41,465 nt of DNA, from contig JAJYTP010000008.1 in the NCBI GenBank assembly GCA_021792955.1, positions 1 through 41,465 of the forward strand, in the 5' to 3' direction. Origin of the DNA: an archaeon. GTDB lineage: Archaea > Thermoproteota > Nitrososphaeria > Conexivisphaerales > UBA164. The position numbers and the translations under genes are program-made. Shown here piece after piece: positions 27,602-36,427 of this stretch; positions within the stretch are counted from its first letter, which is position 1; the number at the start of each line of letters is the position of its first letter. The notes under the pieces were generated by a model. It worked only from the letters and a program-made list of their open reading frames with translations, searched no databases and was not told where the DNA came from.

Positions 27602-28978
27602 TTACCGATACCCTCTCTTGTTAATTTTCAGTCTCAGCATTCCATATAACACAACCCAAGAGCTCAGCAGTACTACTATCATAAATACAAAGCTGGATAT
27701 GGCCATCTGTATGTTACCGCTCAGTATATGCCCGGAAGCGCAGCCATTTGCCATTCTCGCGCCGAATAATACTAGATATGTGCCTATGAACGCGCCTATT
27801 GCTCTCTTGTTCTTGCTTGTTCCAAACCTGTGTTCCCACACCTTCGGGATCTGTGGCTTGTATTTCATAAATCGTTTTGATATGATAGTTGCAGATATGA
27901 GCCCGCCTAAAAAGGTGCCCAGGTCTGAAAACGGTTCCCAGCCAATCTCGCTAAACGGATTGTTTATTGCCAATCCGTTTATTATGTGCATTCCTCCAAA
28001 AAGCTCAAAATAAGGATTTGAAGCGGCCCATGTTGGATTTACAATATATGATAACTGTGCGCCGATCCAGGAATAGGTAGTGGACTCTCCAAATATCTGG
28101 TGCAGCACTATTACAGCCACTGCCGCTATCGTGAATTCTGCCCCTAAAAATATTACGTATCTGGCGTTCCAGATACTGCTCTCATTTGTAATTCTTGTTA
28201 CAAAGGATCTTGCATGTGGATATTTTTCCTTTTCTTCTTTTATTAAGTCATCAAAGTGAACTACGTTCTTGCTCAATCCCAGTATATGAGACCCGCAAGA
28301 ATCTCTTACTTTCTCTCCCGGATACCGTGGCAATATCAAAAACAATAACAGTAATATTATCCCAAAGATCAATGCGACATCAAATATACCGATTTTAGAT
28401 GTTATTCCGAATATGCTGGCCCACGTAATAGGCCCATAGTTCAGAGTGTTCCAGAAAAACCATTTTACAGGGCCAAATATGACAGACCATGTAAATGCTC
28501 CTAGTAGCCCTCCTAATAATGCCCATATTGCATCTCTGCGCCCTTGCCCTAGCGCTATCCACACTGTCCCTGGAAAATAACCGGCTACTCCAACGCCTGC
28601 TCCGAAAATTATTCCACCTATTATTATTCCCGGCACGAAAAAATCCTTGATCCCGAAGTTTAGGCTTGGCACTATCAGGTTCAGTGCATAAAGCAATATT
28701 GCACCTACACCAATTGCAAACCCAAAACAGACCATCAAAAATCGGTCCTGAAAGGACATTACTCTATATAGCGTATCCGGATCAGAAAAGTTCCATAGCT
28801 CCAGAGGTATTGCCAGTAAAATACCCGCTACAATGCCAAGCAATAAAGGAGCTTTGTTCACATGCAGGATAACCTGCATGTATATTCCGCCAAAGACCAT
28901 AAACAAGGATACTGCGAATAGTATCGCTGTAGCCACTAAGAATATTCTTATATCTCTTTTTTCACTTTGAGAAGTCAT
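27602..28978 (-). CDS. YeeE/YedE-family sulfur transporter (copy 2)
   Basis: GARMANGCASGHILSGNIQMAISS; VAGYFPGTVWIALGQGRRDAIWALLGGLLGA. Confidence 0.88.
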   Translation of the reverse strand: MTSQSEKRDIRIFLVATAILFAVSLFMVFGGIYMQVILHVNKAPLLLGIVAGILLAIPLELWNFSDPDTLYRVMSFQDRFLMVCFGFAIGVGAILLYALNLIVPSLNFGIKDFFVPGIIIGGIIFGAGVGVAGYFPGTVWIALGQGRRDAIWALLGGLLGAFTWSVIFGPVKWFFWNTLNYGPITWASIFGITSKIGIFDVALIFGIILLLLFLILPRYPGEKVRDSCGSHILGLSKNVVHFDDLIKEEKEKYPHARSFVTRITNESSIWNARYVIFLGAEFTIAAVAVIVLHQIFGESTTYSWIGAQLSYIVNPTWAASNPYFELFGGMHIINGLAINNPFSEIGWEPFSDLGTFLGGLISATIISKRFMKYKPQIPKVWEHRFGTSKNKRAIGAFIGTYLVLFGARMANGCASGHILSGNIQMAISSFVFMIVVLLSSWVVLYGMLRLKINKRGYR

Positions 28979-29059
28979 AGACCTCAGACCTTAATATATA
29001 AATGGCATTTTATAAACTATTCTTTATTAAAATACAAAAACATGGTAAATTTTTGCATT

Positions 29060-29089
29060 GTTGCTGAAAATATGCATATTTTTTGCAAC
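29060..29089. promoter_or_regulatory. 30-bp near-perfect palindrome between divergent yeeE-like and regulator genes
   Basis: GTTGCTGAAAATATGCATATTTTTTGCAAC; two mismatched pairs in 15. Confidence 0.6.
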
Positions 29090-29148
29090 ATACTTACATT
29101 GGAATGCCCCTTAGAAAAATTAATTAATAGTCTAGACAATCGCCAACT

Positions 29149-29793
29149 ATGGAACACAGATATGCGATAACCATATTTAACAAGGAAGGAGACTATATCA
29201 TAAAACCCTTTTTTTCAAACATTCCAAAGATAGATAAGCTGATCATCATCTCCAATAAAGACTCAAGCGATGGCGGATTAAAAAGAAAGCTGGTTGATTT
29301 TCTGGAAACGGTCAATGTTACTGCTGATTTCGTATACGTGGACGATATCACGAATTTTTTTCAAACTTTTTTTACAGTTAAGGTTTTATGTATTCAAGAA
29401 GGCCCTCCAACGTGGGTTAACGTCTCATGCGGAAGTGGCATAGGAATGACTGCCTTGACGATACATGCGATTAAACATAACATACAAATGGTCGTCTATG
29501 AAAAGGATAGTGGCAAGACCGCTATAGTGGATGTTAAAAAATTGCAGAAGATCAATATATTTGACCCGCGATATTTGAATATAATAAAAGATATTTCAAT
29601 CGGGAAAAACACGATAACTAAGCTAGCGATTTCAAATGATATTGATAAATCTTTGGTTTCTAGACGGCTCAAAAATCTGATGTCAATTGAAATAGTTAAA
29701 AAACTTGATGATGAAAAGAAAATTAAGCCTTGCATATTTTCTTTAACGGAATTTGGAAAATCTATTTTGCAAATTCGTGGTGCCGTTCAATAG
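29149..29793 (+). CDS. CARF-like domain plus wHTH transcriptional regulator (Csa3/HFX_2341-like)
   Basis: Rossmann-like N-terminus with WVNVSCGSGIGMTALTIHAIKHNIQMVVYE, C-terminal wHTH ISIGKNTITKLAISNDIDKSLVSRRLKNLMSIEIVKK. Confidence 0.6.
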   Translation: MEHRYAITIFNKEGDYIIKPFFSNIPKIDKLIIISNKDSSDGGLKRKLVDFLETVNVTADFVYVDDITNFFQTFFTVKVLCIQEGPPTWVNVSCGSGIGMTALTIHAIKHNIQMVVYEKDSGKTAIVDVKKLQKINIFDPRYLNIIKDISIGKNTITKLAISNDIDKSLVSRRLKNLMSIEIVKKLDDEKKIKPCIFSLTEFGKSILQIRGAVQ

Positions 29794-30176
29794 TATATTG
29801 GTGGAATAATAGCGCAGAATACTCGCAAACGGTTACAACGTATAGTAGCGGGTTATATCAATATTCATTCAGGTACGTAGCTGGCATAAACTCACCATCA
29901 GCCGTTTTTAATATACAAGCAAGTTATTGGAAAAGTAGTTCCTAAATGTTCGGTAATCATTAAGCGCTTTTAACAAAAATTTCACCTTTAGCAAAAACGC
30001 TATTCACACCGGCAATATTATTTGCAATGATGTATATTGACATGTTACTGTTTGGCAGGATTATAATCGTTAGTGTATAGGGTGTTACACCTTGGGATGG
30101 CGAAAAGAGAAGCACCCAATTCAGAAATCGCTAAAAAGGCAGGTATAAATATGATATCCACATACCGAATTTGTCT

Positions 30177-31142
30177 ATGTCGTCGCTATTGGAGCAAATA
30201 GACGTTTCCGAAATAATGTCGGTTAAAATATATCCCATTTCGCCCGAACGGTCTGTAAGAGATGCGCACAGGATGATGAAGTCGAATCATGTAAGCGGAC
30301 TTCCAGTGTTGGAGGACGAAAGGTTGGTCGGGATAATAACTGGGAAGGATGTGCATGGTGTTCAGCGCGAAATGATGGATAGGACGAAGGTTGGGGATGT
30401 CATGACGAAGCAGGTGGTAACTGCCTACGCCGATAGCAAAGTTTCAAACGCGCTGGAAAGGATGGCGCGAGCCGGTCTATGGAGGATTGTCGTTGTTTCA
30501 AGGACAGGAGGGGTAATCGGGATCATAACGCGCTCCGACATAGACCGAGCATCAAAAATTCTTGAGGACCGAGGATATGGCGGTTCAGGACCCCTGAAAT
30601 GCCCGGGCTGCGGCGCGCCGTTGAAGGTTACGCTGAGCCATGTGGTTAAATGCGAATTCTGCGGGCTCCTCACCGTGTTCAATGAGAAGACGCTCCACGG
30701 GAGGCGCGCCAAGATTGTAAGAAGACGGGGTACGGCGATCGTGGAAACACCGAAGGGCATCATTCTTGTCGCTGGAAGAAGGGAAGGGCCATGGATTCTC
30801 CCGGGAGGCGGAGCGAAGAAGGGGGAGCGGCGTATGGATGCTGTGGTGCGGGAATTGAAGGAGGAGACGGGCCTAGTAGCAAAGGACTGTAAGTACCTGT
30901 TTTCCTATAATGACCCTGATGACGGCAGGAAGATCAGGAATCTGCATAAGGTATTCTTGATCAAAGCTGAAGGTATTCCAAGGCCCAGATCGGACGCCAG
31001 ACATATAGCCTATTGGAACGGCGGCTCCAACATTCAGCCGAGCAGGACGACACGGGCGCTGTTGGAGATGTACCTGAACTCAAGAGCCTCACGGCTATAT
31101 GGTATGGAGGGCGCCCATCAAAGTCATAACTATAAAACATAA
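30177..31142 (+). CDS. CBS-pair / zinc ribbon / NUDIX hydrolase fusion protein
   Basis: Two CBS motifs, CPGCGAPL...CEFCG, Nudix box GGGAKKGERRMDAVVRELKEETGLV. Confidence 0.88.
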   Translation: MSSLLEQIDVSEIMSVKIYPISPERSVRDAHRMMKSNHVSGLPVLEDERLVGIITGKDVHGVQREMMDRTKVGDVMTKQVVTAYADSKVSNALERMARAGLWRIVVVSRTGGVIGIITRSDIDRASKILEDRGYGGSGPLKCPGCGAPLKVTLSHVVKCEFCGLLTVFNEKTLHGRRAKIVRRRGTAIVETPKGIILVAGRREGPWILPGGGAKKGERRMDAVVRELKEETGLVAKDCKYLFSYNDPDDGRKIRNLHKVFLIKAEGIPRPRSDARHIAYWNGGSNIQPSRTTRALLEMYLNSRASRLYGMEGAHQSHNYKT

Positions 31143-31175
31143 TATTATTAAGGAGTTAATGATCAAAATATTAAA

Positions 31176-31439
31176 TTGGTAAGAAGGCGGTTTGCTCATA
31201 AAGAAATAGGGAGGGTAAGGAAAGGGCCCGGTGCTTACAAACTATATGCTAAGAACGCTAAAAAGCCAACTTACATCGGATCATCTGGCAACATCAGGAG
31301 GCGACTGATAGAGCACGAGGGAAGCCGCTATTATACCTTTGACGTCTTTCATACGAAGACCTTAGAACGAGCCAAGGAAAAAGAGAAACGGATGATAAGG
31401 ATAAACAAACCAAGAAGAAACAAAACATATATGCCTTAA
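31176..31439 (+). CDS. Stand-alone GIY-YIG domain protein
   Basis: GAYKLYAKNAKKPTYIGSSGNIRRRLIEHEGSRYYTFDVF...LERAKEKEKRMI; TTG start. Confidence 0.7.
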   Translation: MVRRRFAHKEIGRVRKGPGAYKLYAKNAKKPTYIGSSGNIRRRLIEHEGSRYYTFDVFHTKTLERAKEKEKRMIRINKPRRNKTYMP

Positions 31440-31602
31440 ATGGTTCAAGTAAATATTCCGAGTAAAGATATGGACATCCGGCATAAAGGTGCATTTAATA
31501 AAAGATGGAAGTACAAAGATAAGGCAGAGTGAAGGTTCAAACGTGAAAGGAGTTTGGATTTCCGAACCACCTTGTAGGATGATACTAGCTACTGGGGCCT
31601 GA

Positions 31603-31900
31603 CTATCCAGCTACGGTATTGATTATGACCGTTGCAGGACTATACGGAGCGGATATAGTATATCCACCGTCGTTGTTTATCTGTGCCTGACCAAAGTTGA
31701 ATGTGACCTCAAGACTATCCCCGGTAAAAATCTGAGGATAAGTTGACGTCAATTTAATCCCTCCGCTTATAGTGGCTTGGCTGTTAGCGCCAACTATAGG
31801 TGTATTATAGAACTCGACTGTAAAGCTATACGAGCTCCGGCGTTACGTTCCCACCCGCATCCGCAAGGTTTGTCGATACGGGTGCGAAGATTATCCGGGC
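31603..31900 (-). pseudogene. Frameshifted C-terminal fragment of a secreted/pilin-like protein
   Basis: IIFAPVSTNLADAGGNVTPEL, then one frame over SYSFTVEFYNTPIVGANSQATISGGIKLTSTYPQIFTGDSLEVTFNFGQAQINNDGGYTISAPYSPATVIINTVAG*. Confidence 0.45.
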
Positions 31901-32087
31901 TAAAGCCTTCCGAACCTTATTTCCGAAAAGAGCTTTTTGTAGGCCATGGCGCAGATCAACCACTTATCCAATATGCGTATGCATATCCAGAGCACAGCGC
32001 CCAAAGGGCACGGTTTATCGATCGATTGAGCAAGCAAATAATGTACGGTTGTTTACCGCTAAATTGAACGGGTCAAAATCCGAGGAA

Positions 32088-32128
32088 GGGGTTATGTAAA
32101 ACATTATCAGGATGCTTTACATAACCCC
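32088..32128. repeat. Perfect inverted repeat (13-bp arms, 15-nt loop)
   Basis: GGGGTTATGTAAA-acattatcaggatgc-TTTACATAACCCC. Confidence 0.9.
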
Positions 32129-32133
32129 AGTGC

Positions 32134-32325
32134 ATGGCCAGGTGTCCCCGGTGCGGTGAGGAGGGCAGCCTTCAGAGGAAGAGCGTCCTGAACCACCAGA
32201 AGGTCCCTTACTTCTACTGGTTTTTTGCCCACAGCCACGGCCGCGGGCATCTGACGTGGTGCTACATCGGGAAGGTCAGGCCTGAAATAAAGGGTACCGA
32301 GAGGGATCGGAAAAAGGCACGATAA
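32134..32325 (+). CDS. Small zinc-ribbon protein
   Basis: MARCPRCGEEGSLQRKSVLNHQKVPYFYWFFAHSHGRGHLTWCYIGK. Confidence 0.6.
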   Translation: MARCPRCGEEGSLQRKSVLNHQKVPYFYWFFAHSHGRGHLTWCYIGKVRPEIKGTERDRKKAR

Positions 32326-32532
32326 CGAAAGGGAATCAACCGCAAAAGGCTGGGCGTGAGAGAATGGTCTGCATCATCCGCCATTCAATACGGTGATAAA
32401 TGGAGGAGGAAATGGATGCAGAATGGCGCGCTACAGGGAACTGCTTGTCCCTGTGCGAAGCGCTAAGCTCTTGCTTTCAATTGGCTGGGTTATATGGATA
32501 ACCCATAGCCCGGGTAGGCAAATTTGGCTATT

Positions 32533-33210
32533 TCAAGTCAGCCATCCGCTGTTAACAAGGCCGGACCTAGTTACTATACCGCTCAGGCCTGCTACGAGTA
32601 TAGGCATCAGTACGATAAATGGAAGTATATCACCCACGAAATATCCTGCCCACCAGAACCAGAAGGCCCCCGGTGGAACAAGCCCTAACAGGTAACTGAA
32701 ACCCAGGCCCACTTCCGTGCTTACCGCGTTGATTATTATGCCGTTGATTATTATGAACCAGGCCCACGCACCCGCCCTTTTTGCCTTGACCCCATCTATT
32801 TCCTTAAATACCAAGTCCCTCCATAACGGGTCATATCCCCTTTTGGCCAAAAGGCCTCTGTATATCACAAAGGGCACCGCTGTGGCTATTATGGCCGAAA
32901 GCGCTGTCAAGAGCGAGGGAACGATACCCATTCCCACCAGTAGGCCGCCACCTATGACCAGCGCTAAATAGGACCCTATGACTCCCCATATCCCCCACCA
33001 CATGGTGAATAGCAATTCAAAACTGGCCACGAAGTAGAAAAAGGAAATGCCGGAATAACTCAACGGGCCTAGGAATACGATGCTAAGGTAAGCCAGTATA
33101 ACCAGGACCGCTATCTGTGTAACATAAAGCACATATCTGGTTGTACTTACCTTTCCACTGCCCCATTTAAGGGTATAAATACTCCAGGGGTATTTATTTT
33201 CTCCATCCAT
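32533..33210 (-). CDS. Multi-pass membrane protein, uncharacterised
   Basis: 225 aa, about 6 TM. Confidence 0.65.
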   Translation of the reverse strand: MDGENKYPWSIYTLKWGSGKVSTTRYVLYVTQIAVLVILAYLSIVFLGPLSYSGISFFYFVASFELLFTMWWGIWGVIGSYLALVIGGGLLVGMGIVPSLLTALSAIIATAVPFVIYRGLLAKRGYDPLWRDLVFKEIDGVKAKRAGAWAWFIIINGIIINAVSTEVGLGFSYLLGLVPPGAFWFWWAGYFVGDILPFIVLMPILVAGLSGIVTRSGLVNSGWLT

Positions 33211-33347
33211 AGCGCGCTATTTATCGTATTTGTATATAAACATTTGCTAGCAGTTCTTTGTTGTACAATATGAAGCGCTCGGTTGGAAACGTGGAAACGG
33301 CATCTGCTGGCTCGCCACATGGTTCAGGGAAAAACTTCGCCTGATAG

Positions 33348-33503
33348 ATCGAAACCTGGCCTGCCATAGCGCCAGCATTAACCGGGAGGCCGGAGGCCAT
33401 GCCTAGGGCCAGCGCCGTAAGCGAGCTCCTCCATGACCATGGCGGATTGGGGAAGGATAGTGGAGTGAAGCCATCACCTCAGCTAAGGCAGGAGAATGCG
33501 TAA
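33348..33503 (+). pseudogene. Start-less coding remnant, possibly transposase (TnpB-like) C-terminus
   Basis: ETWPAIAPALTGRPEAMPRASAVSELLHDHGGLGKDSGVKPSPQLRQENA*. Confidence 0.3.
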
Positions 33504-33614
33504 CTTCTACCCCGAAGGCGGGGATATTCACCGGACGATGCCTGCGTTATTTGTTTATGGCATGCTGTAGCTGCATAGGCCTGCTGGGCGATGAAGTTGA
33601 TGTCATGTGATTTT

Positions 33615-35393
33615 TCAGGAGGTAAACAGCTGGACCGGTTTAAAATTGACGGTATCGATCAGCCCCCTGTTAGTTATCCTGATCTCGGGTATGGCGGTAA
33701 GGGTCAAGCTGGAGAGATGGTTTCCGGGAGATTTAAGGTCGCAGCCCAGCGACTTCCAGGCATCTGCCATCCTTTCCTCCTTACCTATTACCTTGCTGGC
33801 CTCTTCGGCTGAGAGTATGCCGCCTATGGGAAGCTCCAGCTGTGCCACCACCCTACCGTCCCTTACCACCACCATCCCCCCCTGTATTTCTATAATCCGG
33901 TTCACAGCTAATGCCATATCGTCATCCGATGAACCCACAACTATTACGTTATGGGTATCATGGGAGAAGGATGAAGCCGCTGCTCCCCTTTTTGTTATGT
34001 TAAAACCGCTGACCAGGCCCAGGGCCACATCGCCCGATCTACCATATCTTTCAAACACGGCCACCTTGGCCAGTTCGCCGTCAAGGTCGACCTGCCCATT
34101 TACGACATTGACCTTCCTCTCCAGAAGCTTTGTGTGGCTGGTGCTTTCCTTTATCGCTATGACCCGCGCCCCTCTTTCAGATTTGCCATCGCCTGCGGGC
34201 AAGCTGAAGGCATCCTTGTTGACACCCTTAAGTTTTATGGAGTTCAACAGCTTATGTGGAACCTTGGTGGATGGCAATTTGACCACAAGCATTCCGTCCT
34301 TTGCGACCACCTTTCCGTTGGCTATAACGTATCTGGGTTTAGGAACGGTGATGTCGTTCAAAAGGATCATGTCGGCCATCTTAAAGGGGGCTATGGAGCC
34401 CAACGTATCGGCCATTTTATAATGAAGCGCGGTGTTGACGGTGGCCATCTGGAAGGCGGTGATCGGGTCCACGCCCTCTTCTATGGCTCGTGCCAGCACA
34501 TGGTTCATATGCCCTACGTTGTACATATCGCTGGCCGTTATGTCGTCCGTGCACAGCGACATATTTCGTGAGTCGATTCCGGTCTGGGTAACGGCCTTTA
34601 TGACCTCCTTAACGTTTTGCGATATGGAGCTCTCCCTTGCGTACACCATCATCCCCCTCCTGAGCTTTTCCAGCGCTTCGCCCATCGTCGTGCATTGATG
34701 ATCAGACGTTATGCCGGCATCCAGGTATGCATTCAAATCGTCATTACGAAGCGTTGGTGCATGCCCTTCCACGGCCTTGCCCCTCTTCAGCGTTTGAACT
34801 ATTTCACCCAGCAGCCTTCTATCCCCATTAAGCACATCCTGATAGTTCATTACCTCCCCCAGGCCGATTATCTCCGGCAGGTCGATGGTGGAATCCACGT
34901 CCTCAGCCGTTAACGCCGCCCCCCCGGTTTCAAATTCGGGCATAGGGGGCACGCATGAAGCCTCCGTTATGAATATCTTCAATGGGAGGACCTTTGCGGT
35001 ATCGACAAAATAGTTAAGGCCATCCAGCCCGCACGCGTTCTCTATTTCATGAGGGTCAGCGAAGATGGCGGTGGTCCCTGCCGGGAGGGCAAGTTTTGCA
35101 AAGTTGTCGGGGGTCAATAAGCTGGATTCGATGTGCATGTGGGGGTCTATCAGGCCCGGTCCAGTGTACAGCCCGCTTCCATCTATCGTGATGGTTTCTT
35201 CGCCCACAAGCTTATCCGCCTTGCCGACTGAAACGATCCTGTCTCCCTGCACGGCTATATCAACTCCCTCTTCAATTTCGTGGGTCAGCACGTTCACTAA
35301 CTTTGTATTGGTTATTACAAGGGACGCCTTCCTTCTACCTTCAGCGGTGTATACCAGCTCCCGCAGGGAATTAACGGTATAGGTGTTGAACAT
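33615..35393 (-). CDS. ade: Adenine deaminase
   Basis: GPGLIDPHMHIESSLLTPDNFAKLALPAGTTAIFADPHEIENACG; GHAPTL...ITSDHQCTTMGEALEKLRRGMMVYARE; CTDD. Confidence 0.93.
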   Translation of the reverse strand: MFNTYTVNSLRELVYTAEGRRKASLVITNTKLVNVLTHEIEEGVDIAVQGDRIVSVGKADKLVGEETITIDGSGLYTGPGLIDPHMHIESSLLTPDNFAKLALPAGTTAIFADPHEIENACGLDGLNYFVDTAKVLPLKIFITEASCVPPMPEFETGGAALTAEDVDSTIDLPEIIGLGEVMNYQDVLNGDRRLLGEIVQTLKRGKAVEGHAPTLRNDDLNAYLDAGITSDHQCTTMGEALEKLRRGMMVYARESSISQNVKEVIKAVTQTGIDSRNMSLCTDDITASDMYNVGHMNHVLARAIEEGVDPITAFQMATVNTALHYKMADTLGSIAPFKMADMILLNDITVPKPRYVIANGKVVAKDGMLVVKLPSTKVPHKLLNSIKLKGVNKDAFSLPAGDGKSERGARVIAIKESTSHTKLLERKVNVVNGQVDLDGELAKVAVFERYGRSGDVALGLVSGFNITKRGAAASSFSHDTHNVIVVGSSDDDMALAVNRIIEIQGGMVVVRDGRVVAQLELPIGGILSAEEASKVIGKEERMADAWKSLGCDLKSPGNHLSSLTLTAIPEIRITNRGLIDTVNFKPVQLFTS

Positions 35394-35609
35394 GTTTTAA
35401 TTAAGGGTTAGGCACTATTTTAATAACTTTAACTGATTAAATTCAGGCCAAAACGGCCCATTTTAGCGCTACAAGAAATATAGATAGAAGATGCATAATA
35501 GATAAAATCGATCTAGCCAGATGATCGTTCTACATATGCTGGATGATAAGTACCATTCCTTGAGGGTAAAGAATGGGAAGCGGGGGCCCTTAGGTTTGTG
35601 CCCCCCCAT

Positions 35610-35807
35610 TCAATTTGTTCCCTTGATACCGATAAGCGCAAAACCCCCCAGCATAAGCAGGATGCCAATTATAACTTCAGTGGTGCTTGGGGATCCATCT
35701 AAGAAAAGGGCTGGTAGGACGCCCAGGACAAATAGTGTGGCACCAATAAGGGCAACGAAGATGCCAACTAGGATCAGCCCGCCATTTCCTCGGCCTGATG
35801 GCGCCAT
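35610..35807 (-). CDS. Small membrane protein (two TM)
   Basis: 65-aa hydrophobic ORF. Confidence 0.5.
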   Translation of the reverse strand: MAPSGRGNGGLILVGIFVALIGATLFVLGVLPALFLDGSPSTTEVIIGILLMLGGFALIGIKGTN

Positions 35808-35848
35808 TGATCAGTTTGTGCCATAACGTTCTAATAAATTTTTTTGCT

Positions 35849-36292
35849 TTACATATTTCGCTTAAAATACTCAACTACCCTTGGCCTGGTAAGGTACCAG
35901 AGCAGCACTATGCCAATTATTGTTCCTATGGGGATGTCAATAAGTTCAATCACAGCGCCTATCATCACAAGTATTCTTGCCCAGTTTCTTCCGCCGAATA
36001 ATGCAACTGCAAATATAATGTTTAGAATAGGTACTATATAGAACAATACCCCTAGAACAGGTATTAAAAGAGCCAGAACAGTTGCAAGCGCTAGATTGAT
36101 AATCGCAAAAACAATCTGTAATGCAGCTAATATTGTAACCCCTGTGGGCCTGCTTAATCTGTTAGGCGGATTGGGCCCCGGCTGAACTGTCTGTGGAGCA
36201 GCATAGGTTGGGGTAAGGGGGTTCCCGCATTTGGTGCAAAATAGAGAGTCGTCATCATTTGGTGCTCCACATCTGGGGCAATATTTAGTCAT
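35849..36292 (-). CDS. Zinc-ribbon membrane protein
   Basis: YCPRCGAPNDDDSLFCTKCGNPL followed by TM segments. Confidence 0.78.
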   Translation of the reverse strand: MTKYCPRCGAPNDDDSLFCTKCGNPLTPTYAAPQTVQPGPNPPNRLSRPTGVTILAALQIVFAIINLALATVLALLIPVLGVLFYIVPILNIIFAVALFGGRNWARILVMIGAVIELIDIPIGTIIGIVLLWYLTRPRVVEYFKRNM

Positions 36293-36427
36293 TTACTTAT
36301 GAATGTATTTTAAGCCATATATAAATTATGGAATAACGTGGTCCCAGGTGGCATTTTCAAATGGGACAAGATACAACGGAAAAGAGGCCCATAAACTTAT
36401 TATTTAGCATGCGTTTAAAAAACATAT

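Noticed and set aside
29730-29945. 71-aa ORF overlapping the end of the CARF-like gene
   Set aside because: Its second half looks like surface-protein sequence (YWWNNSAEYSQTVTTYSSGLYQYSFRYVAG), but it is short, overlaps a better gene and has no usable start; at most a relic.
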